Shown here one piece after another: positions 1 through 6,271 of a stretch of DNA of 6,294 nt. The notes under the pieces were generated by a model, which worked only from the letters and a program-made list of their open reading frames with translations, was not told the origin of the DNA and ran no database searches. Numbering within the stretch: the first letter of the stretch is position 1; each line of letters opens with the position of its first letter. The stretch spans positions 787 through 7,080 of the forward strand of contig DDYO01000140.1 in NCBI GenBank assembly GCA_002348045.1, read 5' to 3'. This DNA is from Anaerolineales bacterium UBA2232. GTDB taxonomy: Bacteria; Chloroflexota; Anaerolineae; UBA2200. A program made the translations under genes and the position numbers.

Positions 1-327
1 GCCGTGGTCCACGGCGGGGTTAGCAAGTCCCAGCGCGACGACATCTTCCACGACTTCATGCAGCCGCACGGCGTGCGGGTTCTGGTGGCGCAGCCTGGCA
101 CCATGGCCCACGGGCTGACGCTGACGGCCGCCAACACCATCGTCTGGTTCGCACCGACCAACTCGGCCGAGACCTACCAGCAGGCCAACGCCCGCATCGT
201 GCGGCCAGGTCAGACGAGGAACACCCTCATTGTCCGTGTGCAGGGTTCGGACATTGAGCGCAAGATGTACGAGCGGCTGGAACGCCGTGAGTCCATGCAA
301 GGAACCCTGTTGGATATGTTCAAGTGA
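1..327 (+). CDS. SNF2-family DNA helicase/ATPase, C-terminal fragment (5' end outside window)
   Basis: The reading frame is open from base 1 (first codon GCC) to TGA at 325-327, so this is the last 108 residues of a longer protein. The sequence matches the C-terminal RecA-like lobe of superfamily 2, SNF2-type helicases. Motif V lies near residues 33-44 (GTMAHGLTLTAA) and motif VI near residues 60-71 (QQANARIVRPGQ), with R65 and R68 in the positions of the ATP-contacting arginines. Family knowledge: such proteins translocate on double-stranded DNA using ATP, and phages often carry them beside primase and SSB genes, where they probably remodel forks or displace bound proteins. The Walker A and B motifs would lie upstream and cannot be checked. 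The protein ends normally with a short charged tail (LLDMFK). The next gene starts 7 bases after the stop codon, so the two are probably co-transcribed. The substrate and exact role are inference. Confidence 0.88.
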   Translation, partial: AVVHGGVSKSQRDDIFHDFMQPHGVRVLVAQPGTMAHGLTLTAANTIVWFAPTNSAETYQQANARIVRPGQTRNTLIVRVQGSDIERKMYERLERRESMQGTLLDMFK

Positions 328-334
328 GGTCTAT

Positions 335-1003
335 ATGACACCTAACATTAGGAAAGCAGTAGCAGGTTTATTATCCCGTAAGAATTCCCCAGACCCAACA
401 ATTTTTGTTTGGTTTGACCTAAGCGACGCGGTATTGAGTGACCTAGACAGTAATAGTGCCGCCGAATACTTGACGAATTCTATATTTAACAAAACGCTGC
501 CTTTCGATAGGGTGGCTTTTGTTTTTGGTTCTGCTTTTTATATTATTGCTACCGACCCCAAAGTACCTGGAAAGGCCGCACTGATCGCAAAAGACGGTGC
601 TGGATTCAGGACTAACCTGCGCACGGCATATATCAACTCTGGGGCAAAAGGTGAGCCGTTGCCCGACCTCCTTGAGAGTGACCACATGCGAATGGCTAAA
701 GCGTTGTGGTGCATTAGTAACTGTACGAGTTCTGGTTCGGAAGTTAATGGGCACCGAGCAGCCTTTAAAAAGGGCGTTTCTACAAAACGCAAACTGTTTG
801 ACTGGGTCACTGTCCCAATTAAACAGCACCGCCAACATACGTCACAAGCGCGAGCTAAGCGCGACATCAAGCACAGACTCCACGAAGTGCGCGGACACTG
901 GTGCGTTAGAAAGAGCACGGGCAAACGCTACTGGCGCAAGGCCCACAAAAGGGGAGATGTCTCGCTCGGCGTCGTGTTCCACGACTACACCGTGAAGCCT
1001 TGA
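335..1003 (+). CDS. Phage protein of unknown function with AT-rich N-terminal part and C-terminal RGHW-type basic module
   Basis: The start is ATG at 335, preceded by GAGGT at 326-330 at good spacing; upstream in-frame ATGs overlap the helicase gene. The product is 222 residues. Residues 1-165 have no motif I recognise: hydrophobic strands (TIFVWFDL, FDRVAFVF) and a helix near DHMRMAKALWCISN. Residues about 170-222 are strongly basic and contain HEVRGHW, then GKRYWRKAHKRGD, then GVVFHDYTV. I recall similar HxVRGHW...GK.xW...H.RGD endings in many uncharacterised phage and prophage proteins; no function is established that I know of. Hand counts give about 47% GC for 361-840, with one 60-base row (481-540) at 35%, against about 60% for 841-960 and 63% for 1-60. 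The N-terminal part also uses AT-rich codons (TTA, ATA, AGG, AAT). It may be a recently acquired or recombined segment. Its stop codon lies inside the downstream promoter's -35 box. Confidence 0.8.
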   Translation: MTPNIRKAVAGLLSRKNSPDPTIFVWFDLSDAVLSDLDSNSAAEYLTNSIFNKTLPFDRVAFVFGSAFYIIATDPKVPGKAALIAKDGAGFRTNLRTAYINSGAKGEPLPDLLESDHMRMAKALWCISNCTSSGSEVNGHRAAFKKGVSTKRKLFDWVTVPIKQHRQHTSQARAKRDIKHRLHEVRGHWCVRKSTGKRYWRKAHKRGDVSLGVVFHDYTVKP

Positions 1004-1028
1004 CACGTTAGCACGTTAGCTGTATAAT
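1000..1028 (+). promoter_or_regulatory. Perfect-consensus sigma70 promoter
   Basis: TTGACA at 1000-1005 and TATAAT at 1023-1028 are separated by exactly 17 bases, the ideal spacing for the host housekeeping sigma factor. Transcription would start near 1035, giving a leader of about 20 bases before the ATG at 1057. Both boxes match 6/6, so strong early expression without a phage RNA polymerase is likely. The stop codon of the upstream gene (TGA, 1001-1003) lies within the -35 box. Most of the spacer is a tandem repeat (separate entry), which could hold an operator. Confidence 0.92.
1005..1020 (+). repeat. Tandem direct repeat ACGTTAGC x2 inside promoter spacer
   Basis: Two exact 8-base copies (1005-1012 and 1013-1020) fill nearly all of the space between the -35 and -10 boxes. 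The core is GTTAGC-AC-GTTAGC at 1007-1020. An 8-base period is shorter than one helical turn. A second pair with the same core and spacing lies at 2966-2979. Position suggests a binding site for a repressor or activator of this promoter; the binding protein is unknown. The repeat is directly seen; the operator role is inference. Confidence 0.75.
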
Positions 1029-1043
1029 ATGGTACATAACTTG

Positions 1044-1050
1044 AAAGGAG
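1044..1050 (+). promoter_or_regulatory. Strong Shine-Dalgarno site AAAGGAG
   Basis: AAAGGAG sits 6 bases before the ATG at 1057 and fixes that start. The identical heptamer at the identical 6-base spacing precedes the next gene (1451-1457, ATG 1464), so both proteins are probably made at high levels. Confidence 0.85.
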
Positions 1051-1056
1051 ATCGCC

Positions 1057-1464
1057 ATGAGCGAAACTGTCCAGGCCACCCCGAACGTGGGGGCCATCGT
1101 GGAGAAATACCTGGCACTGCGTGATCGCAAAGCGGAACTCAAAGCTGCTTACGACGCCAGCGTCAAGGACATCGAAGCCGCCATGGAGCGGGTCGAAAAC
1201 TACCTCCTGCGCATCATGCAGGAGCAGGGTCTCGAATCGGTGCGTACGCCGTTCGGCACCCCCTACATATCGAGGCGCACCAGCGCCACGGTAGCTGACT
1301 GGGAGTCCTTCCTGGACTTCGTCAAAGCCAACGACGAGTGGTCGATGCTCAAGCGTGACGTTAGCAAGGCAGTTGTCGAGCAGTACCGCAACGAGCATAA
1401 TGACCTCCCTCCGGGCCTGAATTGGCGCGAGGAGCGAGTCGTCAACATAAAAAGGAGTAGCTGA
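1057..1464 (+). CDS. Conserved phage protein with N-terminal coiled coil, function unknown
   Basis: This 135-residue protein is the first gene after the consensus promoter and has a strong ribosome binding site. Residues about 12-58 form a charged amphipathic helix (YLALRDRKAELKAAYDASV onward), probably a coiled coil. A compact second part follows: SVRTPFGTPYISRRTSATVADW near 61-82, then DFVKANDEW and LPPGLNWREERVVNIKR at the end. I recognise this layout from a widespread family of phage early proteins, often next to replication genes and usually left as hypothetical. The N-terminal helix superficially resembles Gam-like host-nuclease inhibitors, but nothing here proves that activity. There is no signal peptide or membrane segment, so it is expected in the cytoplasm. 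Its stop overlaps the next start by one base (TGATG), which implies translational coupling. The gene contains one GTTAGC at 1360-1365. Confidence 0.88.
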   Translation: MSETVQATPNVGAIVEKYLALRDRKAELKAAYDASVKDIEAAMERVENYLLRIMQEQGLESVRTPFGTPYISRRTSATVADWESFLDFVKANDEWSMLKRDVSKAVVEQYRNEHNDLPPGLNWREERVVNIKRSS

Positions 1465-1736
1465 TGGCCACCGCCAAGCCACACAACCCACTTGAAGCCA
1501 TGTCGGAGATGCGGCAAAAACTCGTGCGGGAAACCCTGCGCAACGAGTTCGCAGACTTCTTCGTGCAGATGACCACCTCCACCGGCCCTCAGTGGCCAGA
1601 CATCAACGACCAGGAGCTGGTCGACGCCATTGCTGACGCGTTAGTCATGCTCGGCCGCCATCGCGGCGTCGGCGTCGCCCTCCTCCAGACCCTGGTCTAC
1701 GAACTCCAAGATCGCGTCAACCAAAACCTCAACTGA
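1464..1736 (+). CDS. Small hypothetical phage protein
   Basis: This 90-residue protein starts at ATG 1464, inside the TGATG overlap with the preceding stop, and has AAAGGAG at 1451-1457. I do not recognise a family. It is predicted to be largely helical: an amphipathic N-terminal helix (EAMSEMRQKLVRETLRNEFADFFVQM), a loop with TGPQWPDIND near residues 40-49, then two helices (QELVDAIADALVMLGRHRG and VALLQTLVYELQDRVNQ). It has no cysteines, no transmembrane segment and no signal peptide. The overlap with the upstream gene and the 9-base gap to the probable SSB place it in the same transcript, so it may be an accessory early protein. GC content and codon use match the neighbours. Confidence 0.82.
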   Translation: MATAKPHNPLEAMSEMRQKLVRETLRNEFADFFVQMTTSTGPQWPDINDQELVDAIADALVMLGRHRGVGVALLQTLVYELQDRVNQNLN

Positions 1737-1745
1737 GACACAGCC

Positions 1746-2729
1746 ATGCAACTCGTACCCTTTGATTCTTCCGCCAACCTGCCCGCCTACCTGAGCAACG
1801 CCGCCGACCTGTTGGACATCAACAAAGAGGTGGTCAAGGCCGCAGCGTTTCCCGTCATGTCCATCAAGGGCATGAAGTTCACCTTGGTGCGCGACGGCGT
1901 CAAGAAGGTGCTGACCAAGCCGGACGACCCGGACGAAGTGGCCCAGTCCATTGGCGTGGTTTTCCTTCGGGCCAACCTGCACGCCAAGACCTTCTACGCC
2001 AAGAAGTACAGCGAGGGTGACTCCGACGGCCAGCGCCCGGACTGCTACTCGTACGACGGCGTGGCACCCTCCCCCAACTCGGTCAGCCCACAGGCCAAGA
2101 AGTGCGCAGTGTGCCCGCGCAACCAATGGGGCGCACGCGTTAGCGAGGACGGCGAGGCCAAGGGCAAGGAGTGTTCTGACAACGCCCGCATCGCCATCAC
2201 CACGCCGGACGAGATGAACCCCACCCTGCTGCGCGTGCCGCCCGCCTCGCTCAAGGGCCTCAAGGAGATGCTCAAGATCGTGGCCAGCCGCAAGGTGCCC
2301 TACAACGCCGTGGTGGTCAAGATCGGCTTTGACCGTGAGGCGCCGTCTCCCAAGCTGACCTTCAAGCCCGTGGGCCTGATGGACGACGCAGGCTACGCCA
2401 CCGTCAAGTCGCTGTACGAAGACGATGTGGTTCGCGCCATCGTCGGCCTGGACGACGTGGCCCAGGAAGGCGCTGTCGAGAGCAAGCCCGAAGCCAAGGT
2501 GGACGCCGATGAACTGGACGCCGCACTGGCCGCACGTGAGGCCACCCGCAAGGCGGCCGATGCCACCAAGCCCAAGGCTGAGCCGAAGCCAGAGCCTAAG
2601 CCCAAGGCCGAGGCCAAGCCGGAACCCAAGGTGGAAGACGAGCCTCCGCCCAAGGCCGAGACCAAGAAGTCCAGTGCCAGCGACCTGCTGGCCGACCTGG
2701 ATGACCTGCTCGGCACCAAGGACGACTAA
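1746..2729 (+). CDS. Putative single-stranded-DNA-binding-like phage protein with four-cysteine site and acidic tail
   Basis: The protein is 327 residues from ATG 1746, with a modest GAG at 1735-1737 as ribosome binding site. Residues 1-240 look like a folded domain. Its only four cysteines, C100, C120, C123 and C143, are spaced C-x19-C-x2-C-x19-C, a likely zinc site in the context PDCYSYDG, KKCAVCPRNQWG and GKECSDN. I recall this cysteine pattern from conserved phage proteins encoded beside replication genes. Residues about 246-308 are a low-complexity Lys/Pro/Glu/Ala linker. The end (SDLLADLDDLLGTKDD) is an acidic tail. Family knowledge: acidic tails on flexible linkers are typical of SSBs, which use them to recruit partners, and T4 gp32 combines an OB fold with a zinc site. 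The SSB role is therefore inference from architecture and location, not from a recognised OB fold. It could instead be another DNA-binding or structural early protein. One GTTAGC lies at 2139-2144. Confidence 0.88.
   Translation: MQLVPFDSSANLPAYLSNAADLLDINKEVVKAAAFPVMSIKGMKFTLVRDGVKKVLTKPDDPDEVAQSIGVVFLRANLHAKTFYAKKYSEGDSDGQRPDCYSYDGVAPSPNSVSPQAKKCAVCPRNQWGARVSEDGEAKGKECSDNARIAITTPDEMNPTLLRVPPASLKGLKEMLKIVASRKVPYNAVVVKIGFDREAPSPKLTFKPVGLMDDAGYATVKSLYEDDVVRAIVGLDDVAQEGAVESKPEAKVDADELDAALAAREATRKAADATKPKAEPKPEPKPKAEAKPEPKVEDEPPPKAETKKSSASDLLADLDDLLGTKDD
2568..2660 (+). repeat. Low-complexity Pro-Lys-Ala-Glu coding repeat
   Basis: Residues about 275-305 of the SSB-like protein are built from irregular copies of PKAE and PKPEP units, encoded by repeated AAGCC(C/G)AAGGC(C/T)GAG-type DNA. 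It is probably a disordered linker that holds the acidic C-terminal tail away from the core. Such repeats can vary in length between relatives. Confidence 0.75.
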
Positions 2730-2739
2730 GTAGAAACCC

Positions 2740-2760
2740 ACCCCCGCCCCGTGCGGGGGT
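2740..2760 (+). terminator. GC-rich intergenic hairpin, possible weak or partial terminator
   Basis: ACCCCCGC (2740-2747) pairs perfectly with GCGGGGGT (2753-2760) around a 5-base loop, 10 bases after the SSB-like stop. The sequence after it (TCCCACTT) lacks a proper T run, so full rho-independent termination is doubtful. It may reduce read-through into the helix-turn-helix and primase genes, or protect the upstream mRNA 3' end. No consensus promoter was seen between it and the gene at 2780. Confidence 0.55.
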
Positions 2761-2779
2761 TCCCACTTGGAGATATTCA

Positions 2780-3187
2780 ATGACCGCTATGATGCGCGAC
2801 TACCCGCATCTGCCCGTCCTTAGCCTTCCGAAGTGCGTACAGGTGTTCAAGGCGTTGAAGGTTCCGCCTACTGCGCTTGTCAGCCTCAGCGGTTTCAGTC
2901 GGATGCAGGTGTACCGGTGGCTCAACGGGCGCTACACAAAGCCCCATCCGAATACCCTGCAACTTGTTAGCCTGTTAGCTTATAGACTGCTGCGCGCCGC
3001 CAAGCACAACGCCGTACCCAAAGCCGACAAGACGGCGCAGATCAAACTGTGGCGGTTGGCCGTCAACGACGACAACTACCCAGACCAGCTCAAAGACATG
3101 AGCCCCACTGACCTACTGCCCAAAGCATGGGTCGAGTCGTTCAACTTGCCATCGAGTGACCAAGATGCACCTGAGACAGTTTTATGA
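2780..3187 (+). CDS. Small helix-turn-helix DNA-binding protein, putative phage regulator
   Basis: The protein is 135 residues from ATG 2780, with GGAG at 2769-2772 seven bases upstream. An in-frame ATG also occurs at 2789 but is less well placed. Residues about 18-52 fit a helix-turn-helix: a helix at KCVQVFKALKV, a second at ALVSLSG, and a recognition helix at SRMQVYRWLNGR, similar in style to XRE/Cro-type folds. A further helix (LQLVSLLAYRLLRAA, residues 61-74) follows. The C-terminal 60 residues are hydrophilic, with no motif I know. The protein probably binds DNA, and a regulatory or replication-initiation role fits its position just upstream of the primase-helicase. The gene contains the paired repeat GTTAGC-CT-GTTAGC at 2966-2979, matching the pair in the promoter at 1000-1028, so it could bind both places; that is speculation. 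Its 3' end overlaps the next gene by 23 bases. Confidence 0.82.
   Translation: MTAMMRDYPHLPVLSLPKCVQVFKALKVPPTALVSLSGFSRMQVYRWLNGRYTKPHPNTLQLVSLLAYRLLRAAKHNAVPKADKTAQIKLWRLAVNDDNYPDQLKDMSPTDLLPKAWVESFNLPSSDQDAPETVL
2966..2979 (+). repeat. Paired GTTAGC-CT-GTTAGC repeat inside the helix-turn-helix gene
   Basis: Two GTTAGC copies (2966-2971 and 2974-2979) have the same 8-base period as the pair in the 1000-1028 promoter. The copies are read in different frames: GTT AGC as Val-Ser, and (CT)G TTA GC(T) as Leu-Leu-Ala. Protein sequence alone therefore does not explain the repeat. TATAGA (2981-2986) follows one base later, echoing the TATAAT after the promoter pair, but no -35 box is present. Confidence 0.6.
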
Positions 3188-6100
3188 GTCGCTTTTGCCG
3201 TCTGAAGGCATCTACCTGCTGTTCACCACCAAGGACAAGCGCAACTATTGGGCGCACTCCATCGACGAACTGGTCGAGAAAACCGAGTCTCTGGCGGGCC
3301 GCACCGATGTGTACTACGACGTCGCCACTCTGAAAGAAGTCATCGGTGAGCACGAAGGCCGCAGTCAAGCCAACACCGACCGCCTCAAGTGCTTCAAGCT
3401 GGACCTGGACGCTGGCGAGAAAAAGCTAAAGACCCAAGGCCCGGCCAAGGTCTACGTGGACCAGCCGGCCGCCATCGCGGCGTTCGTGGAGTTCACCAAA
3501 CAGACCGGCCTCGTGTTCAGCACGCTGGTCTCCAGCGGCGAAGGGCTGCACGTCTACTACGCCCTGGACGAATCCATCACGCCCGAGCAGTGGCTGCCCG
3601 TGGCCAAGGCGCTGCAGAAGTTTGGCAAGGCGCACGGTCTGAAGATCGACAGCTCCGTCACCAAGGACTACGCCAGGGTGCTGCGCCCCGTGGGCACCCT
3701 GCACCCCAACGGCAAGACCGTCTCCGCGCTCAAACACACCGGCAAGGTGTACACCCTGGACGAGTTCGCTGACAAGGTCGGCGCTGTGCCGGAAGAAACC
3801 CGCCCCTCGTTCGACAACAGCATCAACGACGACCTCGGCCTGACGGTGCAGGGGCCACCCAAGTCCATCAAGAAAATCCTGCTGCGCTGCGACGCCATGG
3901 CCACCGCCTACCGGGACCAGGAGCACGTGGAGGAGCCGTACTGGCGACTGGCCCTCGGGGTGTGCAAGCACACCGTCGAAGGCATCGAGGCCGCCAAGGT
4001 GATCAGCCAGCGCCATCCCAAGTACGACGAAGACGACCTGATCGAGAAGTACGAGCGCTGGGAGACCGGCCCGTCCACCTGCGAGAGCTTCAGCGAGTAC
4101 GCCGAGGAGTCCTGCAACAACTGCCCGCATCGCGGCAAGATCAAGAGCCCGGTGCAACTGGGTGCGATGAACGTCGAAGAAGTGGAGCAGCTCCCGCCGG
4201 AAGCCCAGCCGGAAGAACCCAAGCAGACGCCGCAGACGGGCAAGCCCTGGGACGGCTGCATACCGCCCAACTTCGACGTCGTCAGCGTCAAGGGTGAGCT
4301 GACCCTGGTGCACAACACCACCATCCAGAAGGAAAACGAGTTCGGCGAGATGGTGCCCATCAAAATCCAGACGCCCATCACGCACGATATCTTCTGGTTC
4401 GGCCAGTGGGCCGACGCCAACGACTCGGACGACACCGCGCAAGTCGTGATCCACAAGATGGACCGCAGCATCAAGCGCAGTTACCTCATGGAGCAGACCC
4501 TGGTGGCCAGCCGGACCGACCTGACCAAGTACCTGGCCAGCAAGGGCATACACCTGACCACCGACAAACGAGCCCCGACCAGCATGGAAGCCTACGCCAA
4601 AGCACAACTCCAGCGCATCAAGAACGCCATGCAGCGCCCCAAGATCACCGACCGCTTCGGACTGCGCATCCTAGAAGACGGCACCATGGTGGCGGCGCAC
4701 GGCAAGTACCTGATCTACCCCAACGGCGCCGTCGAGGAGGCCATGTTGGCCAAGAGCCTGCGCGCTGAGGCCCAGCACTACCACATCCCCCTGCCCGAGA
4801 ACGAGGAAGGCGTGTGGCAAGGAACGGTATGGAAAAACCACATCCTGCCCAGCGCCAAGGCCCACGTCGATTTCATGCGCAAGTATTACGCGCACCCGGG
4901 GTTCGAGAAGTACCAGCTCGCCATCATGCTGGCCATCGCCAGCCCGCTCATGGCGTTCGTGACCGACGGGTACTGGAAAGGCGCCACGCTGCCGCCCAAC
5001 GGCCTGTCGCTGGCCCTGTTCTCCGAGAACGGCGGCAAAGGTAAGACCACGGCCATGCGTTGCGCACAGCTCGCCTACGGCCTGCCCAGCGGCCTGAACA
5101 AGGACAACGACGACCTCAACACCACGTCACTCGGCCGCCTGGCCCGCTTCTCCATCAGCGGCACGATGCCGGTCAACATGGACGAAATGGGCGACATGGA
5201 CGCCAAGTCGCTGGCCACGCTGGTTCGCACCATCGCCAACGGCTCCGGGCGTGTTCGCGCCACCAAGGACGGTGGGCTGAGCGTCAGCTCACCCTGGTCG
5301 CTCATCTGCCTGATCGGCACCAACAAGAGCCAGCGCGAGATCATCGCCCAGATTCGCAAGGAGTCGTCGGCCGAGCAGTTCCGCCTGCTGGAGCTGGACG
5401 TGGAGAAGATGCCGCAGTTCGGTGTCGAGGCCCAGACCGCGTTCGAGAGCGAGTGGAAAACCATGTCCCAGCACGCCGGGGCGCTGGGTGCGCTGGTTCA
5501 CCTGTTGATCTGCGGCATGGGTGTCGAGGGCATCAACAAGCTCGTCAGTGAGAAAGTCATCGAGGCCGCCCACCTTGTGCAGGCGGTTCGCGTCGAGTCG
5601 GCCTCCCGGTTCCAGTACCGCGCCCTGGGCGCCCTGCTCACCCTGCACGAGCTGCTGGACAAGCGTGGCTTGGCCCCGTTCGACAAAGGTGGTCTGATCG
5701 AGGAGTTCCTCACCGCATACCGCCTGGCTTGCGAGTTCGTGGACGACAACATCGTCACCACCGACGGCACCGTGCTGCTTGCCAAGATGCTGCAAGACCT
5801 GCAGCCGTACACCATCATCACCGAGAAGGAAACCCGCCGTACCGGGTTTCACCAAGCCTATGACATCGACGTGCGCGGCAAGCCGCCCGTCATCTGCAAG
5901 GTGCGCCATGTGCTCGAAGACCGCCGCAGCTACGTCAGCAGCGAGGCCATCCAGGAGTGGTGCCACCTCAACAAGGTGCGCGAGTCGGTCATCATCAACG
6001 CGGCCAAAGCATACAACCTGCTGCTCCGCGTCTACCCGGGGGACGCCAAAGGCAGCGACAGCGACCACGGGGTGACGAGCCGCAAGCGCTGGTCGGCCCG

Positions 6101-6269
6101 CTACAACCTGTTCAAAGGGATGCGCGAGTCCACGGGTGGTATGGTGGCCTGCTATTGCTTCAACGTCCGTGCCCTGGCCCAGCACCTGGGGGAAGACCTG
6201 GACATCCAGCTCGTCCAGCGGCACGCGCCGGAGGTCATAGAGCTGAGACCGGCTGAACAGGCCGCATGA
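3165..6269 (+). CDS. Replicative primase-helicase: AEP prim-pol domain fused to DUF927-type ATPase
   Basis: I chose ATG 3165 because GAG at 3154-3156 lies 8 bases upstream. GTG 3156 is an in-frame alternative adding three residues and lacks a visible ribosome site. The product is 1034 residues (numbering from ATG). Residues about 1-215 are an archaeo-eukaryotic primase domain: the metal-binding motif DLD (80-82), SGEGLHVYY (S124, H129) and RPVGTLHPNGK (174-184). Next is a Cys/His cluster, C306, C317, C320 and H322 (SCNNCPHRGKIKSP), probably zinc-binding. After a Pro/Glu/Gln linker (about 343-360) comes a DUF927-like ATPase: P-loop NGGKGKTT (622-629), Walker B VNMDE (670-674), ANGSGRVRA (691-699) and sensor-like GTN (718-720). 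Residues about 765-1034 form a helical extension of unknown role. The protein should make primers and unwind DNA at the phage fork, working with the nearby SSB-like protein. The gene overlaps the upstream gene and ends 2 bases before a strong terminator. Confidence 0.92.
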   Translation: MHLRQFYESLLPSEGIYLLFTTKDKRNYWAHSIDELVEKTESLAGRTDVYYDVATLKEVIGEHEGRSQANTDRLKCFKLDLDAGEKKLKTQGPAKVYVDQPAAIAAFVEFTKQTGLVFSTLVSSGEGLHVYYALDESITPEQWLPVAKALQKFGKAHGLKIDSSVTKDYARVLRPVGTLHPNGKTVSALKHTGKVYTLDEFADKVGAVPEETRPSFDNSINDDLGLTVQGPPKSIKKILLRCDAMATAYRDQEHVEEPYWRLALGVCKHTVEGIEAAKVISQRHPKYDEDDLIEKYERWETGPSTCESFSEYAEESCNNCPHRGKIKSPVQLGAMNVEEVEQLPPEAQPEEPKQTPQTGKPWDGCIPPNFDVVSVKGELTLVHNTTIQKENEFGEMVPIKIQTPITHDIFWFGQWADANDSDDTAQVVIHKMDRSIKRSYLMEQTLVASRTDLTKYLASKGIHLTTDKRAPTSMEAYAKAQLQRIKNAMQRPKITDRFGLRILEDGTMVAAHGKYLIYPNGAVEEAMLAKSLRAEAQHYHIPLPENEEGVWQGTVWKNHILPSAKAHVDFMRKYYAHPGFEKYQLAIMLAIASPLMAFVTDGYWKGATLPPNGLSLALFSENGGKGKTTAMRCAQLAYGLPSGLNKDNDDLNTTSLGRLARFSISGTMPVNMDEMGDMDAKSLATLVRTIANGSGRVRATKDGGLSVSSPWSLICLIGTNKSQREIIAQIRKESSAEQFRLLELDVEKMPQFGVEAQTAFESEWKTMSQHAGALGALVHLLICGMGVEGINKLVSEKVIEAAHLVQAVRVESASRFQYRALGALLTLHELLDKRGLAPFDKGGLIEEFLTAYRLACEFVDDNIVTTDGTVLLAKMLQDLQPYTIITEKETRRTGFHQAYDIDVRGKPPVICKVRHVLEDRRSYVSSEAIQEWCHLNKVRESVIINAAKAYNLLLRVYPGDAKGSDSDHGVTSRKRWSARYNLFKGMRESTGGMVACYCFNVRALAQHLGEDLDIQLVQRHAPEVIELRPAEQAA

Positions 6270-6271
6270 GA

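Noticed and set aside
230..334. Upstream in-frame ATG at 230 for the AT-rich gene
   Set aside because: It would overlap the helicase gene by nearly 100 bases in a different frame and has no ribosome site. ATG 335 directly follows GAGGT and the helicase stop.
414..437. Possible promoter (TTGACC ... TATTGA) inside the AT-rich gene
   Set aside because: The spacing is only 12 bases and the -10 match is weak, so it is expected by chance in AT-richer DNA.
335..1003. Homing endonuclease in the AT-rich gene
   Set aside because: I see no HNH, GIY-YIG or LAGLIDADG motif. The histidines and tryptophans at the end fit the RGHW-type module, not an HNH core.
1641..2780. 379-codon open frame on the minus strand opposite the SSB-like gene
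   Set aside because: It is antisense to a well-supported gene. Its protein is a biased Gly/Leu/Val/His-rich sequence typical of the reverse frame of GC-rich codons, and it lies partly opposite the Pro/Lys/Glu repeat.
3156..3164. GTG at 3156 as start of the primase-helicase
   Set aside because: No ribosome binding site is visible upstream of it, whereas ATG 3165 has GAG eight bases before it. The difference is only three residues and cannot be fully settled by sequence.
3426..4607. 393-codon open frame on the minus strand within the primase gene
   Set aside because: It lies opposite the AEP domain, whose motifs are clear on the + strand. The composition is a codon-bias shadow, with no recognisable domain.
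5289..6224. 311-codon open frame on the minus strand within the 3' part of the primase gene
   Set aside because: It is antisense to the continuing primase-helicase frame, has shadow-type composition and no motifs.
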